Shown here piece by piece: positions 1 through 5,294 of a DNA stretch of 9,457 nucleotides. The translations under genes and the position numbers were made by a program. Each line of letters begins with the position of its first letter. Position 1 is the first letter of the stretch. Source of the stretch: Hyphomicrobiales bacterium. Lineage in GTDB: Bacteria > Pseudomonadota > Alphaproteobacteria > Rhizobiales > Beijerinckiaceae. The stretch covers positions 1 to 9,457 of the forward strand of contig OMIJ01000187.1 of NCBI GenBank assembly GCA_900299065.1, given 5' to 3'. Below the pieces are notes generated by a model that did no database searches, was not told where the DNA came from, and saw nothing but the letters and a program-made list of their open reading frames with translations.

Positions 1-147
1 CTTATTGCGCGCTTTGCTCATCTGCCAGATTATCAGGCGCAATGTGTTTTTGCTGGCGCGCATTGTCTGGCGATGGTCTTTGGCAATGGGATGAATCTGA
101 TGATTGATCGTGAAGGGCTCTGCAGGGCGCTTGGACAGATGGGCTGA
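1..147 (+). CDS. C-terminal end of an unrecognised protein (5' end outside window)
   Basis: Frame 1 is open from the first base for 48 codons to a TGA at 145-147. It would encode a protein ending in ...LCRALGQMG. I do not recognise the family and no motif is evident. The tail is rich in hydrophobic residues, with three Cys and several Met. Support for a real gene end is that the stop codon lies inside a GC-rich inverted repeat (141-159) followed by a T-rich stretch, as expected for a terminator. Frame 1 is also the longest open frame here, though the other two plus frames stay open for about 30 codons, so the frame choice is not certain. No gene is assigned on the minus strand; the frame open there merely crosses the tRNA. 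Confidence 0.4.
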   Translation, partial: LIARFAHLPDYQAQCVFAGAHCLAMVFGNGMNLMIDREGLCRALGQMG

Positions 148-166
148 GTGTAACAGCCCTGTCTTT
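141..166 (+). terminator. Putative intrinsic terminator overlapping a stop codon
   Basis: A 6-bp stem GGGCTG / CAGCCC (141-146 and 154-159) with a 7-base loop is followed by TGTCTTT. The TGA of the upstream frame (145-147) is built into the stem and loop. The T stretch is imperfect, so efficiency is uncertain. On the minus strand the same hairpin lies downstream of the tRNA, but without a T run there. Confidence 0.5.
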
Positions 167-205
167 GGGTTGCCGGCTTATGGCTAGGCTGAATGTGAGG
201 ACTTT

Positions 206-281
206 TGGTGGAGCTGATGAGATTCGAACTCACGACCTCTGCAGTGCGATTGCAGCGCTCTCCCATCTGAGCTACAGCCCC
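206..281 (-). tRNA. tRNA-Ala (anticodon CGC)
   Basis: Read on the minus strand this is a complete 76-base tRNA with an encoded 3' CCA. The acceptor stem GGGGCTG pairs with CAGCTCC and includes the G3:U70 wobble pair, the identity element of alanine tRNAs. The D-arm (GCTC...GAGC), the anticodon stem CTGCA/TGCAG with loop ATCGCAC (anticodon CGC, reading GCG codons), and the T-arm GTGAG-TTCGAAT-CTCAT are all intact. A promoter lies directly upstream. No integrase or attachment-site duplication is visible beside it. Family and specificity are clear from the fold. Confidence 0.97.
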
Positions 282-291
282 AATAAGAGGC

Positions 292-320
292 TGTTTAAGA
301 GCGGTGGCCTCGAGAGTCAA
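292..320 (-). promoter_or_regulatory. Sigma70-type promoter of tRNA-Ala
   Basis: On the minus strand a -35 box TTGACT (complement of 315-320) and a -10 box TAAACA (complement of 292-297) are separated by exactly 17 bases. The -10 box ends 10 bases before the first base of the mature tRNA, so only a short 5' leader would be trimmed. This is the clearest promoter in the window. Confidence 0.75.
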
Positions 321-552
321 CGCAGCTTTGCCCAAGACCGATAAGCGCCAAACTGCGCAAGGATCCGCTTCAATTCACCGAACTTACTGATGTTTAAGGG
401 GTGAACCTGTAACCTGATCCTGACTGCTGCCTTGCAGTGCACGGTGCCCGATCTAGGCCGCAAGGGGGCGCCGGGTCTCGGACAGCGCTGGTTGCGCTAC
501 GGGGCGAGCATGGTTACATCTGTCTGATCAATCCTGCGGCCTGGAGCCCCCA
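321..552. other. Non-coding stretch with nested inverted repeats, leader of yggT
   Basis: No convincing coding frame is present. The stretch contains a long imperfect inverted repeat: AGGATC (360-365) with GATCCT (416-421), enclosing TTCACC (374-379) with GGTGAA (400-405). A small hairpin CTGC-cttGCAG and an AGCGC/GCGCT hairpin follow. The yggT ribosome-binding site GGAG is at 543-546. The yggT promoter must lie here, but no box pair is good enough to name. A structured untranslated leader or a small RNA is possible. I compared it by eye with SRP RNA, RNase P RNA and tmRNA signatures and saw none of them. Confidence 0.3.
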
Positions 553-843
553 ATGCACGCCCTTTTTAGTGTGATCCTGCTGGCGCTTGAACTCTATACT
601 TATGTCATCGTCGGGGTGGCCATTCTGTCTTGGCTGATCGCCTTCAATGTGGTGAATATGTATAATGATCTGGTTCGCTCGATCTGGAATGGATTAAACG
701 CCCTTACCGAGCCCGCCCTGCAACCAATACGGCGGTTTCTCCCCTCGATGGGCGGGATGGATATTTCTCCTGTCATCCTGCTGTTGATTATTTATTTTAT
801 CCGGCAATTGATCATCGATAATTTCTATCGCATGTCGTTCTGA
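553..843 (+). CDS. YggT family integral membrane protein
   Basis: This 96-residue protein has the layout of the YggT family (Pfam YGGT). A long hydrophobic helix spans about residues 4-30. It is followed by a polar linker carrying the family-typical stretch TEPALQPIRRFLP near residues 52-64, a G-G-x-D-I-S-P motif near 67-73, and a second hydrophobic helix near 74-91. The family is linked in the literature to osmotic stress tolerance and, in some bacteria, membrane protein or cell-division functions; its biochemistry is unsettled. ATG 553 is preceded by GGAG at 543-546, six bases away, which fixes the start. The DUF167 gene begins 15 bases after the stop, a pairing that is widely conserved, so the two are probably co-transcribed. 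The product is predicted in the inner membrane. Confidence 0.9.
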   Translation: MHALFSVILLALELYTYVIVGVAILSWLIAFNVVNMYNDLVRSIWNGLNALTEPALQPIRRFLPSMGGMDISPVILLLIIYFIRQLIIDNFYRMSF

Positions 844-858
844 TCCCGAGCTGATCTT

Positions 859-1188
859 GTGAATGCCATGCAAGAGCGGGCCTGGTCTATCAAGCCTGAC
901 GGTTTGATAATCAGTGTGCGCCTGACGCCGAAATCTTCACGCGATGCAATAGAGGGATTGGACATCCTCAGTGATGGACGTGAAATCGTCAAAGCCCGGG
1001 TCCGAGCAATCGCTGATCAGGGGAAGGCCAATGCTGCTGCCTTGCAATTGTTCAGCCGTGCTTTGGATGTGGCATCAAGCAAGGTCAAGCTCGTGTCTGG
1101 CAGTACAAGCCGCATCAAAATTATCCGTATTGAGGGCGATGGCGCTTTACTTGCCAAAACATTGCAATTGGCATTGGATAAAAGCTGA
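859..1188 (+). CDS. DUF167 / YggU family protein
   Basis: A small soluble protein of the DUF167 (YggU) family, 109 residues from GTG 859 or 106 from ATG 868. It shows the typical core: VRLTPKSSRDAIEG near the start, KARVRAIADQGKANAAALQLF in the middle, and VKLVSGSTSRIKIIRIEGD toward the end. The molecular role of the family is not known, although structures exist. The start is uncertain: GTG 859 has a GAG at 848-850 eight bases upstream, while ATG 868 has no good ribosome-binding site. The gene follows yggT by 15 bases and is probably in one transcription unit with it. mch begins about 64 bases downstream on the same strand and could also be part of the unit. Confidence 0.88.
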   Translation: MNAMQERAWSIKPDGLIISVRLTPKSSRDAIEGLDILSDGREIVKARVRAIADQGKANAAALQLFSRALDVASSKVKLVSGSTSRIKIIRIEGDGALLAKTLQLALDKS

Positions 1189-1252
1189 AAGCAATGATCA
1201 AGGACTGAAGGCTTTGCTGGCTTGATGTGGATTGTGGTTGATGAGGGCATTG

Positions 1253-2302
1253 ATGACTAAGACCAATAATGGCCGCTTTTTCGAAGACTTTCGCCTAGGT
1301 GATAAAATTCGACATGCGACACCGCGCACCATCAGCACAGGCGATGTGGCGCTTTATACAGCGCTTTACGGCAATCGCTTTGCTGTTCAGTCGGCGGACA
1401 GTTTTGCGCAGGCTTTAGGATATGAGCGCAGCCCCGTTGATGATCTTCTGGTCTTTCATATTGTCTTTGGAAAAACTGTTCCTGATATTTCACTCAATGC
1501 GGTTGCCAATCTCGGCTATGCTGGATGCCGCTTTCTTGTGCCTGTCTATCCTGGCGATAGTCTGCATTCCGTCTCAGAAGTGATCGGCTTGAAAGAAAAT
1601 TCCAATCGTCAGACAGGCGTTGTCTATGTGCGTTCGCAAGGCTTCAATCAAAATGGCGCTTTGGTGCTCGATTATATTCGCTGGGTGATGGTGCGCAAAA
1701 GATCAGCTGATGCTGCTGTTCCTCAAGAACATGTACCAAGCCTGCCGAGCCTTTTACAGCCTGAGGCATTGGGTGATGCCTGCCCCGCAATCACATCCCA
1801 AAATTATGATCGCGGGCTGGCGGGATCTCCTCATCTGTGGGCCGATTATTCAGTGGGTGAAACTATTGATCATGTTGATGGCATGACCATTGAAGAGGCC
1901 GAGCATCAAATGGCAACACGGCTGTATCAGAACACGGCCAAAGTGCATTTCAATCATTATAGCGAATCGCAGGGACGTTTTGGCAAACGCCTGATCTATG
2001 GCGGCCATGTCATTTCACTGGCACGGGCGCTCAGCTATAATGGTCTGGCCAATGCTTTTCATATTGCCTCTATCAATGGCGGGCGCCATGTTGCGCCAAT
2101 TTTTGCAGGCGAGACTGTATTTGCCTGGTCGCAAATTATGGATAAGGCACAACTTGATGGCCGCGAGGATGTGGGGGCGTTGCGTTTGCGCACGATTGCG
2201 ACAAAAAACCATCCCTGCGCTGATCATCCCTTTAAACAGGATGAAAGCTATCATCCTGCTGTCATTCTTGATCTGGATTATTGGGTGCTTATGCCGCGCT
2301 GA
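1253..2302 (+). CDS. mch: Mesaconyl-CoA hydratase (2-methylfumaryl-CoA hydratase), MaoC-like
   Basis: The product is probably mesaconyl-CoA hydratase (Mch, called MeaC in Methylobacterium), which interconverts mesaconyl-CoA and beta-methylmalyl-CoA in the cytoplasmic ethylmalonyl-CoA pathway of acetyl-CoA assimilation. The 349-residue length fits the two tandem hot-dog (MaoC-like) domains of this family. The first covers about residues 8-150, with the family-typical blocks GRFFEDFRLGD, DVALYTALYGNRFAVQSAD and DDLLVFHIVFGKTVPDISLN, and ends at YIRWVMVRKR. The second covers about 195-345, with NTAKVHFNHY and RLIYGGHVISLARAL. ATG 1253 is preferred because GAGGG lies five bases upstream and the N-terminus then matches the family; a TTG at 1232 or ATG 1241 would add an atypical extension. 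The stop is inside a palindrome shared with the convergent esterase gene. Assignment rests on remembered family sequence; a related MaoC dehydratase remains possible. Confidence 0.87.
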   Translation: MTKTNNGRFFEDFRLGDKIRHATPRTISTGDVALYTALYGNRFAVQSADSFAQALGYERSPVDDLLVFHIVFGKTVPDISLNAVANLGYAGCRFLVPVYPGDSLHSVSEVIGLKENSNRQTGVVYVRSQGFNQNGALVLDYIRWVMVRKRSADAAVPQEHVPSLPSLLQPEALGDACPAITSQNYDRGLAGSPHLWADYSVGETIDHVDGMTIEEAEHQMATRLYQNTAKVHFNHYSESQGRFGKRLIYGGHVISLARALSYNGLANAFHIASINGGRHVAPIFAGETVFAWSQIMDKAQLDGREDVGALRLRTIATKNHPCADHPFKQDESYHPAVILDLDYWVLMPR

Positions 2303-2314
2303 AATTTCAGCGCG
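2295..2314. repeat. Perfect 20-base palindrome holding two convergent stop codons
   Basis: CGCGCTGAAATTTCAGCGCG is a perfect inverted repeat with 10-base arms. The TGA of mch (2300-2302) and the TGA of the convergent esterase (complement of 2307-2309) sit symmetrically within it, so each gene ends in the same hairpin. No T run follows on either strand, so it is not a textbook intrinsic terminator. It may protect both mRNA 3' ends or slow converging polymerases. Confidence 0.7.
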
Positions 2315-3245
2315 CGCTGCTGGCCCGTTTAAAAAAATCAAAAATGGCACGCGCGGAGTCAATGTCATTGTTTTGAGCGCCTACGGCTGCTCCGCGTGAA
2401 GAGGGCGTTCGACGACCCGGGATTGTATGCCCGCCACCCTCAATGCGCAGCAATTCTATGGGTGCGCTGCAAGCTGCATATTTTTCTAAAATCACCCTTG
2501 AGCCGTCATTGGGATCGCGATCAGGTAAATCCTGACGCGTGATCTGCTCCGAGCATTTTGCAGCTTTAATAAAAGGTTCCAGACTGGCCTGCGTTGAGAC
2601 AACATTATCGGCATAATCGGGAAGTGTGGATTTGCCGCCATTGAAGGGAACGAGAGGATCAGCTGTGCCATTAATCAGCAAAAAAGGCAGGGGCTTTGTC
2701 GGATTACAATTGGCCGCCAAATCCGCTGGCAGATTGGCAATGAGCGCGGCAGCACCAGCAAATAGATCCGTCGATTCGCAGGCAAGGCGCATAGCCAGCA
2801 TGCCGCCCGAGGAAACACCGGCAACATATATTTTGCGCCGATCAGACACACCATCCGCCACCAGCTTGGTGATGATCGCCTTCACAAATTGTGCATCATC
2901 TGTAGCCGGTCCGGATACCTTGCCAACATCCCAGCGCCCGTTGATTGCACCGGGATAGACGAGAACTGCACCTGATTTGCGGGCAAGGTCATCAAGCCCC
3001 AGACTGCGCTGCAAACGGGTCACGCTGCCGCGCCCGGCATGAAATACAATAATGGTTGTGCGGGGCGTTTTTTTCAGTCGGGCCGTCTCGACCAGACGTA
3101 AATTGCGTTTATGGCCATTGACCTCAATACTGGCACGCGTATCGGCAGCCTGGACCCTAAGCGGCACAAGGGTCAAGACAAGCCCTGCCAATGCCAATAA
3201 GGCCAGAGGTGTAAAAGAGGAAAACCGGCGATTTCGACCTGACAT
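2307..3245 (-). CDS. Secreted esterase of the LpqC / PHB-depolymerase family
   Basis: A 312-residue alpha/beta hydrolase of the group often annotated as polyhydroxybutyrate depolymerase family esterase (LpqC, COG3509), which also includes feruloyl and acetylxylan esterases. The N-terminus is a signal peptide: basic RNRR, hydrophobic stretch near residues 13-29, and a probable cleavage after VQA near residue 33, so the enzyme should be exported. The nucleophile is Ser145 in G-V-S-S-G (143-147). Likely triad partners are Asp196 in NGTADPLVPF and His273 in GGGHTIPG, and a YPGAINGRWD block lies near residue 97. ATG 3245 is chosen because it places the signal peptide at the start; an upstream TTG at 3347 would add 34 atypical residues. 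The substrate cannot be read from sequence, so a role in polymer breakdown is only one option. It is monocistronic and converges on mch. Confidence 0.82.
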   Translation of the reverse strand: MSGRNRRFSSFTPLALLALAGLVLTLVPLRVQAADTRASIEVNGHKRNLRLVETARLKKTPRTTIIVFHAGRGSVTRLQRSLGLDDLARKSGAVLVYPGAINGRWDVGKVSGPATDDAQFVKAIITKLVADGVSDRRKIYVAGVSSGGMLAMRLACESTDLFAGAAALIANLPADLAANCNPTKPLPFLLINGTADPLVPFNGGKSTLPDYADNVVSTQASLEPFIKAAKCSEQITRQDLPDRDPNDGSRVILEKYAACSAPIELLRIEGGGHTIPGRRTPSSRGAAVGAQNNDIDSARAIFDFFKRASSAR

Positions 3246-3270
3246 GGCCTGTCCAATCCGAGTAAGTTTA

Positions 3271-3300
3271 AAAATAATCTGTTCAGACTGTTTGAAACAA
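3271..3300 (-). promoter_or_regulatory. Possible promoter of the LpqC-like esterase
   Basis: On the minus strand TTGTTT (complement of 3295-3300) and TATTTT (complement of 3271-3276) are 18 bases apart, in the 159-base divergent gap between this gene and the EAL gene. The hexamers are only partly consensus. For the EAL gene on the plus strand an A/T-rich CTATATAG lies at 3366-3373 without a well-spaced -35. Confidence 0.3.
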
Positions 3301-3404
3301 GGAGCATAAGCTTGGACAGTTTTGATCATTTTGACCAAGACTGACAAGAAATAAAAGACATTCCCCTATATAGTCCATTGGTACAATTAAAGTGAGTCGT
3401 TTTG

Positions 3405-4169
3405 ATGTATTCTTCAAATGATTTGCGAGAGGCAATCGAGGCAGGACAATTACGTGTGCTCTATCAGCCGCAATTGACCGCTGATGGCTCTAAAATAGTA
3501 TCTGTGGAAGCGCTGGTCCGTTGGGCCCATCCGGTCCATGGTCTGCTGGGGCCCGGTCATTTCGTGCCTCTGGCAGAAAAGACTGGTGTGATCATTGAAT
3601 TGGGTGAGAGCGTTCTGCGGCAAGCCTGCCTTGATGCCAAGCGCTGGCCCGATCTCAATATTGGCGTGAATGTCTCGCCCCTGCAATTTCGGGATCCGGC
3701 CTATGCTGAAAAGCTGGAACAGATTGTGCGCGAATCCGGCCTTCCATTCGAGCGGCTGGAACTTGAAATTGTTGAAAGCTCCTATTTTGACGATCCGGAG
3801 AAGGCTGACAAAGTGCTTCGCCGTATCAGAGAATTGGGCATTAAAATCGCATTGGATGATTTTGGCACAGGCTATTCCTCGCTCTCATGCCTGCTGCGTC
3901 TGCCGCTGGATCGCATCAAGATTGATCGTTCGTTTGTCAGCGGTATTGATAAGGTCAGGTCTGCATCTATTGTTCATGCCATTATTGCTCTGGCACGTGC
4001 CATTGGCTTGAAGGTCACGGCAGAGGGGATTGAGACTGAAGAGCAACAAAAATTTTTGCGGGCTGCGGGTGCCCATTTGCTGCAGGGCTTTTTATTTTCA
4101 ACCCCAGTACCAGCCGAAAGAATTGATCTTCTGCTAGCAAGCGCGCAACCTGTGCGCGGGATCAGCTGA
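3405..4169 (+). CDS. Stand-alone EAL-domain cyclic-di-GMP phosphodiesterase
   Basis: A 254-residue protein made of a single EAL domain, expected to hydrolyse the second messenger c-di-GMP to pGpG in the cytoplasm. The residues needed for metal binding and catalysis appear intact: E35 in the EALVRW motif, N89 in GVNVSP, E121 and E124 in LELEIVES, D151-D152 in DDFGTG, K172 in IKID, E207 in AEGIE, and Q227 in LQG. No GGDEF, PAS, receiver or membrane segment is present; the whole length is the domain. ATG 3405 has GTGAG eight bases upstream; the TTG one codon earlier is less likely. The gene converges on a stand-alone receiver protein with a 25-base gap. That suggests, but does not show, a shared signalling role. 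Family assignment is firm; activity is inferred from intact motifs. Confidence 0.94.
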   Translation: MYSSNDLREAIEAGQLRVLYQPQLTADGSKIVSVEALVRWAHPVHGLLGPGHFVPLAEKTGVIIELGESVLRQACLDAKRWPDLNIGVNVSPLQFRDPAYAEKLEQIVRESGLPFERLELEIVESSYFDDPEKADKVLRRIRELGIKIALDDFGTGYSSLSCLLRLPLDRIKIDRSFVSGIDKVRSASIVHAIIALARAIGLKVTAEGIETEEQQKFLRAAGAHLLQGFLFSTPVPAERIDLLLASAQPVRGIS

Positions 4170-4172
4170 TCC
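4159..4172. repeat. Perfect 14-base palindrome across the EAL stop codon
   Basis: GGATCAGCTGATCC is a perfect inverted repeat containing the TGA of the EAL gene (4167-4169). It is followed by AGTCTTTA, a weak T-rich stretch, so it may act as the 3'-end hairpin of that gene. Confidence 0.5.
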
Positions 4173-4174
4173 AG

Positions 4175-4208
4175 TCTTTACGGCATTTGCGTCTTCAAGG
4201 CATTTGCG
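4175..4208. repeat. Two tandem copies of a 17-base unit at the receiver gene end
   Basis: TCTTTACGGCATTTGCG (4175-4191) is directly followed by TCTTCAAGGCATTTGCG (4192-4208), with 15 of 17 bases equal. The right copy contains the last codons and the stop of the receiver gene (complement of 4195-4197). The left copy lies just beyond the stop, so this looks like a small local duplication in the gap between two converging genes. Confidence 0.75.
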
Positions 4209-4638
4209 ACAATGGCCGCGCGGCTTCGCGCAAGACATAGCGAATTTGATAGCTGAGCAAACGCCAATTGACCGGTTTGACAACAAATGATGTCGCCCCC
4301 ACTCGATAAGCACGATCAATCGAATCGACATCTTCTCTGCCAGTCACAACAATGATTGGCATAGTCTTGAGTTTATCGATCTCTCTAATCCGTCGAATGG
4401 TTTCAAATCCTCCAATACCGGGCATATCAATATCGATTAGGGCAATGTCAAAAGGCTCGCTCATCAGACGCGACAGGCCTGTCTCTGCCGTCTCGGCGGT
4501 TTCAATGGTTGCGACAGGCGTTGAGAGATAAACAAAGGCAAATTCACGCTGGATCGGATCGTGATCAACAACCAATATGCGTACCGGCTCATCGAGAACA
4601 TAAGTGAATGTTTCAGAGGATTGATGAACAGAAGACAT
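4195..4638 (-). CDS. Single-domain response regulator (receiver protein)
   Basis: A 147-residue protein consisting of a CheY-like receiver domain (about residues 19-138) with a short N-terminal lead and no output domain. The expected phosphorylation site is D69 in LIDIDMPG. The switch threonine is T99 in VVTG, and the conserved lysine is K121 in VVKPVN. D25 fills one position of the acidic pair; the second is His26 followed by D27 (sequence VVDHDP), a mild departure from the usual D-D or E-D. It probably relays phosphate or acts by contact with a partner protein; no histidine kinase is in the window. ATG 4638 has AGGG six bases upstream and is preferred to the TTG at 4653. The EAL gene ends 25 bases away on the opposite strand. 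Confidence 0.9.
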   Translation of the reverse strand: MSSVHQSSETFTYVLDEPVRILVVDHDPIQREFAFVYLSTPVATIETAETAETGLSRLMSEPFDIALIDIDMPGIGGFETIRRIREIDKLKTMPIIVVTGREDVDSIDRAYRVGATSFVVKPVNWRLLSYQIRYVLREAARPLSQMP

Positions 4639-4661
4639 GACAAACCCTGACAATCGATAGC

Positions 4662-4685
4662 AGCCTCACTTTTCCAGTAGAGGCT
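4662..4685 (-). promoter_or_regulatory. Stem-loop in the leader of the receiver gene
   Basis: AGCCTC (4662-4667) pairs with GAGGCT (4680-4685), and the inner ACT/AGT extends the stem to 9 pairs with one bulged A. It lies 24-47 bases upstream of the receiver start codon, so on the minus strand it would fold in the mRNA leader. There is no T run, so it is not a terminator. Its function is unknown. Confidence 0.4.
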
Positions 4686-4746
4686 TGAATAATAGATAGT
4701 CCCAATTTTATCCCTCCTACAAATCACGGCCACCGGTCCGGATCAA

Positions 4747-4778
4747 GGCTTGGTTAGGGCAGGGCTTGGTTGGGGCAA
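4747..4778. repeat. Two tandem copies of a 16-base unit
   Basis: GGCTTGGTTAGGGCAG (4747-4762) is followed directly by GGCTTGGTTGGGGCAA (4763-4778), matching at 14 of 16 bases. It lies in the non-coding gap between the receiver gene and the candidate sRNA. An adjoining inverted repeat GCAAGAGCCT / AGGCTTGC (4780-4789 and 4806-4813) follows. No coding frame is convincing here. Confidence 0.6.
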
Positions 4779-4877
4779 GGCAAGAGCCTGGAGGGCCTAT
4801 AACTCAGGCTTGCAACTTGTACTTGGCAGCTATGCAAAATTAGCACTGGTACTTTCGCACCGCGAAATTATTTTGTG

Positions 4878-4969
4878 CATTGCAACCTGGCTTGCCGGTT
4901 GCAGCCCTTCTTGGGCGTTTCCTCCCTAGACTTGGGCCGCCTGTGTAAACGGGCGGCCTCCTTTCTTTG
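4878..4969 (+). ncRNA. Candidate small RNA of the suhB/mmgR (alpha-r8) family
   Basis: The order of elements fits this Rhizobiales sRNA family as I remember it. A 5' hairpin TGCAACC / GGTTGCA (4881-4887, 4897-4903) with a 9-base loop comes first. A short GCCC/GGGC hairpin (4904-4916) and then the motif TTTCCTCCCT (4918-4927), predicted single-stranded, follow. It ends in a GC-rich terminator hairpin preceded by AGACTTGG. The CCUCCC core resembles an anti-Shine-Dalgarno sequence, so base pairing with mRNA ribosome-binding sites is the likely mode of action. In Sinorhizobium meliloti mmgR limits PHB accumulation. The 5' end is uncertain (somewhere about 4855-4880), and no promoter box pair is good enough to name. 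A frame is open across the RNA from a GTG at 4875, but its product reads as translated structure rather than protein. Confidence 0.72.
4935..4969 (+). terminator. Intrinsic terminator of the candidate sRNA
   Basis: A 7-bp GC stem GGCCGCC (4935-4941) / GGCGGCC (4952-4958) with a 10-base loop is followed by TCCTTTCTTTG. The stem is strong and the T stretch is interrupted by C, as in several sRNA terminators. It forms the 3' hairpin of the sRNA. Confidence 0.75.
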
Positions 4970-5000
4970 TGAGCCTCCCCTGTCCAATCGAGATATGTCC

Positions 5001-5087
5001 ATGTCCGCACAATTAGAGTTGATCGCAGTCAGCGCAGGTATCATGGTGACCAGCATTCTGGCCATTGGGGCTGTCGTGTTTGGCTAA
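5001..5087 (+). CDS. Possible 28-residue single-helix membrane peptide
   Basis: A short frame from ATG 5001 to TAA 5085-5087 encodes MSAQLELIAV followed by SAGIMVTSILAIGAVVFG, which reads as one transmembrane helix with a short polar N-terminus. A second in-frame ATG at 4995 would add two residues. The ribosome-binding site is weak: CGAG at 4989-4992, eight bases before ATG 5001. It starts 31 bases after the sRNA terminator, so it would be expressed by read-through or its own promoter. Codon use looks coding-like (GCN, GTC, CTG, GGC) but the frame is too short to be sure. I do not recognise a family. Chance occurrence is a real alternative. Confidence 0.35.
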   Translation: MSAQLELIAVSAGIMVTSILAIGAVVFG

Positions 5088-5096
5088 TTCCTGTTG

Positions 5097-5132
5097 CAAT
5101 TAAATAAGATATTGATTTTATTATATTAATTG
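5097..5132. repeat. AT-rich inverted repeat upstream of rpoH
   Basis: CAATTAA (5097-5103) pairs with TTAATTG (5126-5132). ATAA next to the left arm matches TTAT inside the right arm, with one extra base. The segment is the most A/T-rich of the window and lies in the 207-base gap between the small frame and rpoH. A shorter GGTCA-TG-TGACC repeat follows at 5143-5154. They could be regulator binding sites or a weak hairpin. Confidence 0.45.
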
Positions 5133-5197
5133 TCATTTTGATGGTCATGTGACCTACCGAAAACCTCCTCACCTTATTGCTTTCCTGTTTTCGCCCT

Positions 5198-5227
5198 CTT
5201 TAAGCCATGGTTAGGTGTTCCTATATT
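5198..5227 (+). promoter_or_regulatory. Possible rpoH promoter
   Basis: TATATT at 5222-5227 is a fair -10 box, with CTTTAA at 5198-5203 eighteen bases upstream as a poor -35. A start near 5234 would give a leader of about 60 bases. That leader includes a small GCCC/GGGC hairpin (5266-5280) just before the translation start. The call is tentative; a heat-shock or stress-type promoter was not recognised. Confidence 0.25.
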
Positions 5228-5294
5228 AGCTGTCGCGTGATGGGCTATTTGAGCGATCACGACTTGCCCGCTTCGGGGGCTGATGGAGATGAAG

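Noticed and set aside
206..281. tRNA gene as an integration site for a mobile island
   Set aside because: No integrase gene, no repeat of the tRNA 3' end and no change in base composition are seen in the window.
33..335. 100-residue minus-strand open frame
   Set aside because: It runs through the complete tRNA-Ala gene and its promoter; the middle of the product is simply a translated tRNA.
321..552. SRP RNA, RNase P RNA or tmRNA
   Set aside because: None of the signature motifs (such as the GGAAG-containing SRP loop) is present on either strand.
2015..2399. Frames of 133 (plus) and 117 (minus) residues over the mch-esterase junction
   Set aside because: Both are shadows of mch or of the esterase end and cross the shared palindrome.
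4697..4733. Leader peptide with GGAGG site upstream of the receiver gene
   Set aside because: The GGAGG is followed by a TTG-start frame that overlaps the receiver start, but the product has no regulatory codon run or recognisable pattern.
4875..5000. N-terminal extension of the small frame from GTG 4875 (70 residues in total)
   Set aside because: It crosses the sRNA hairpins and terminator; the first 40 residues show no protein-like pattern, only the last 28 do.
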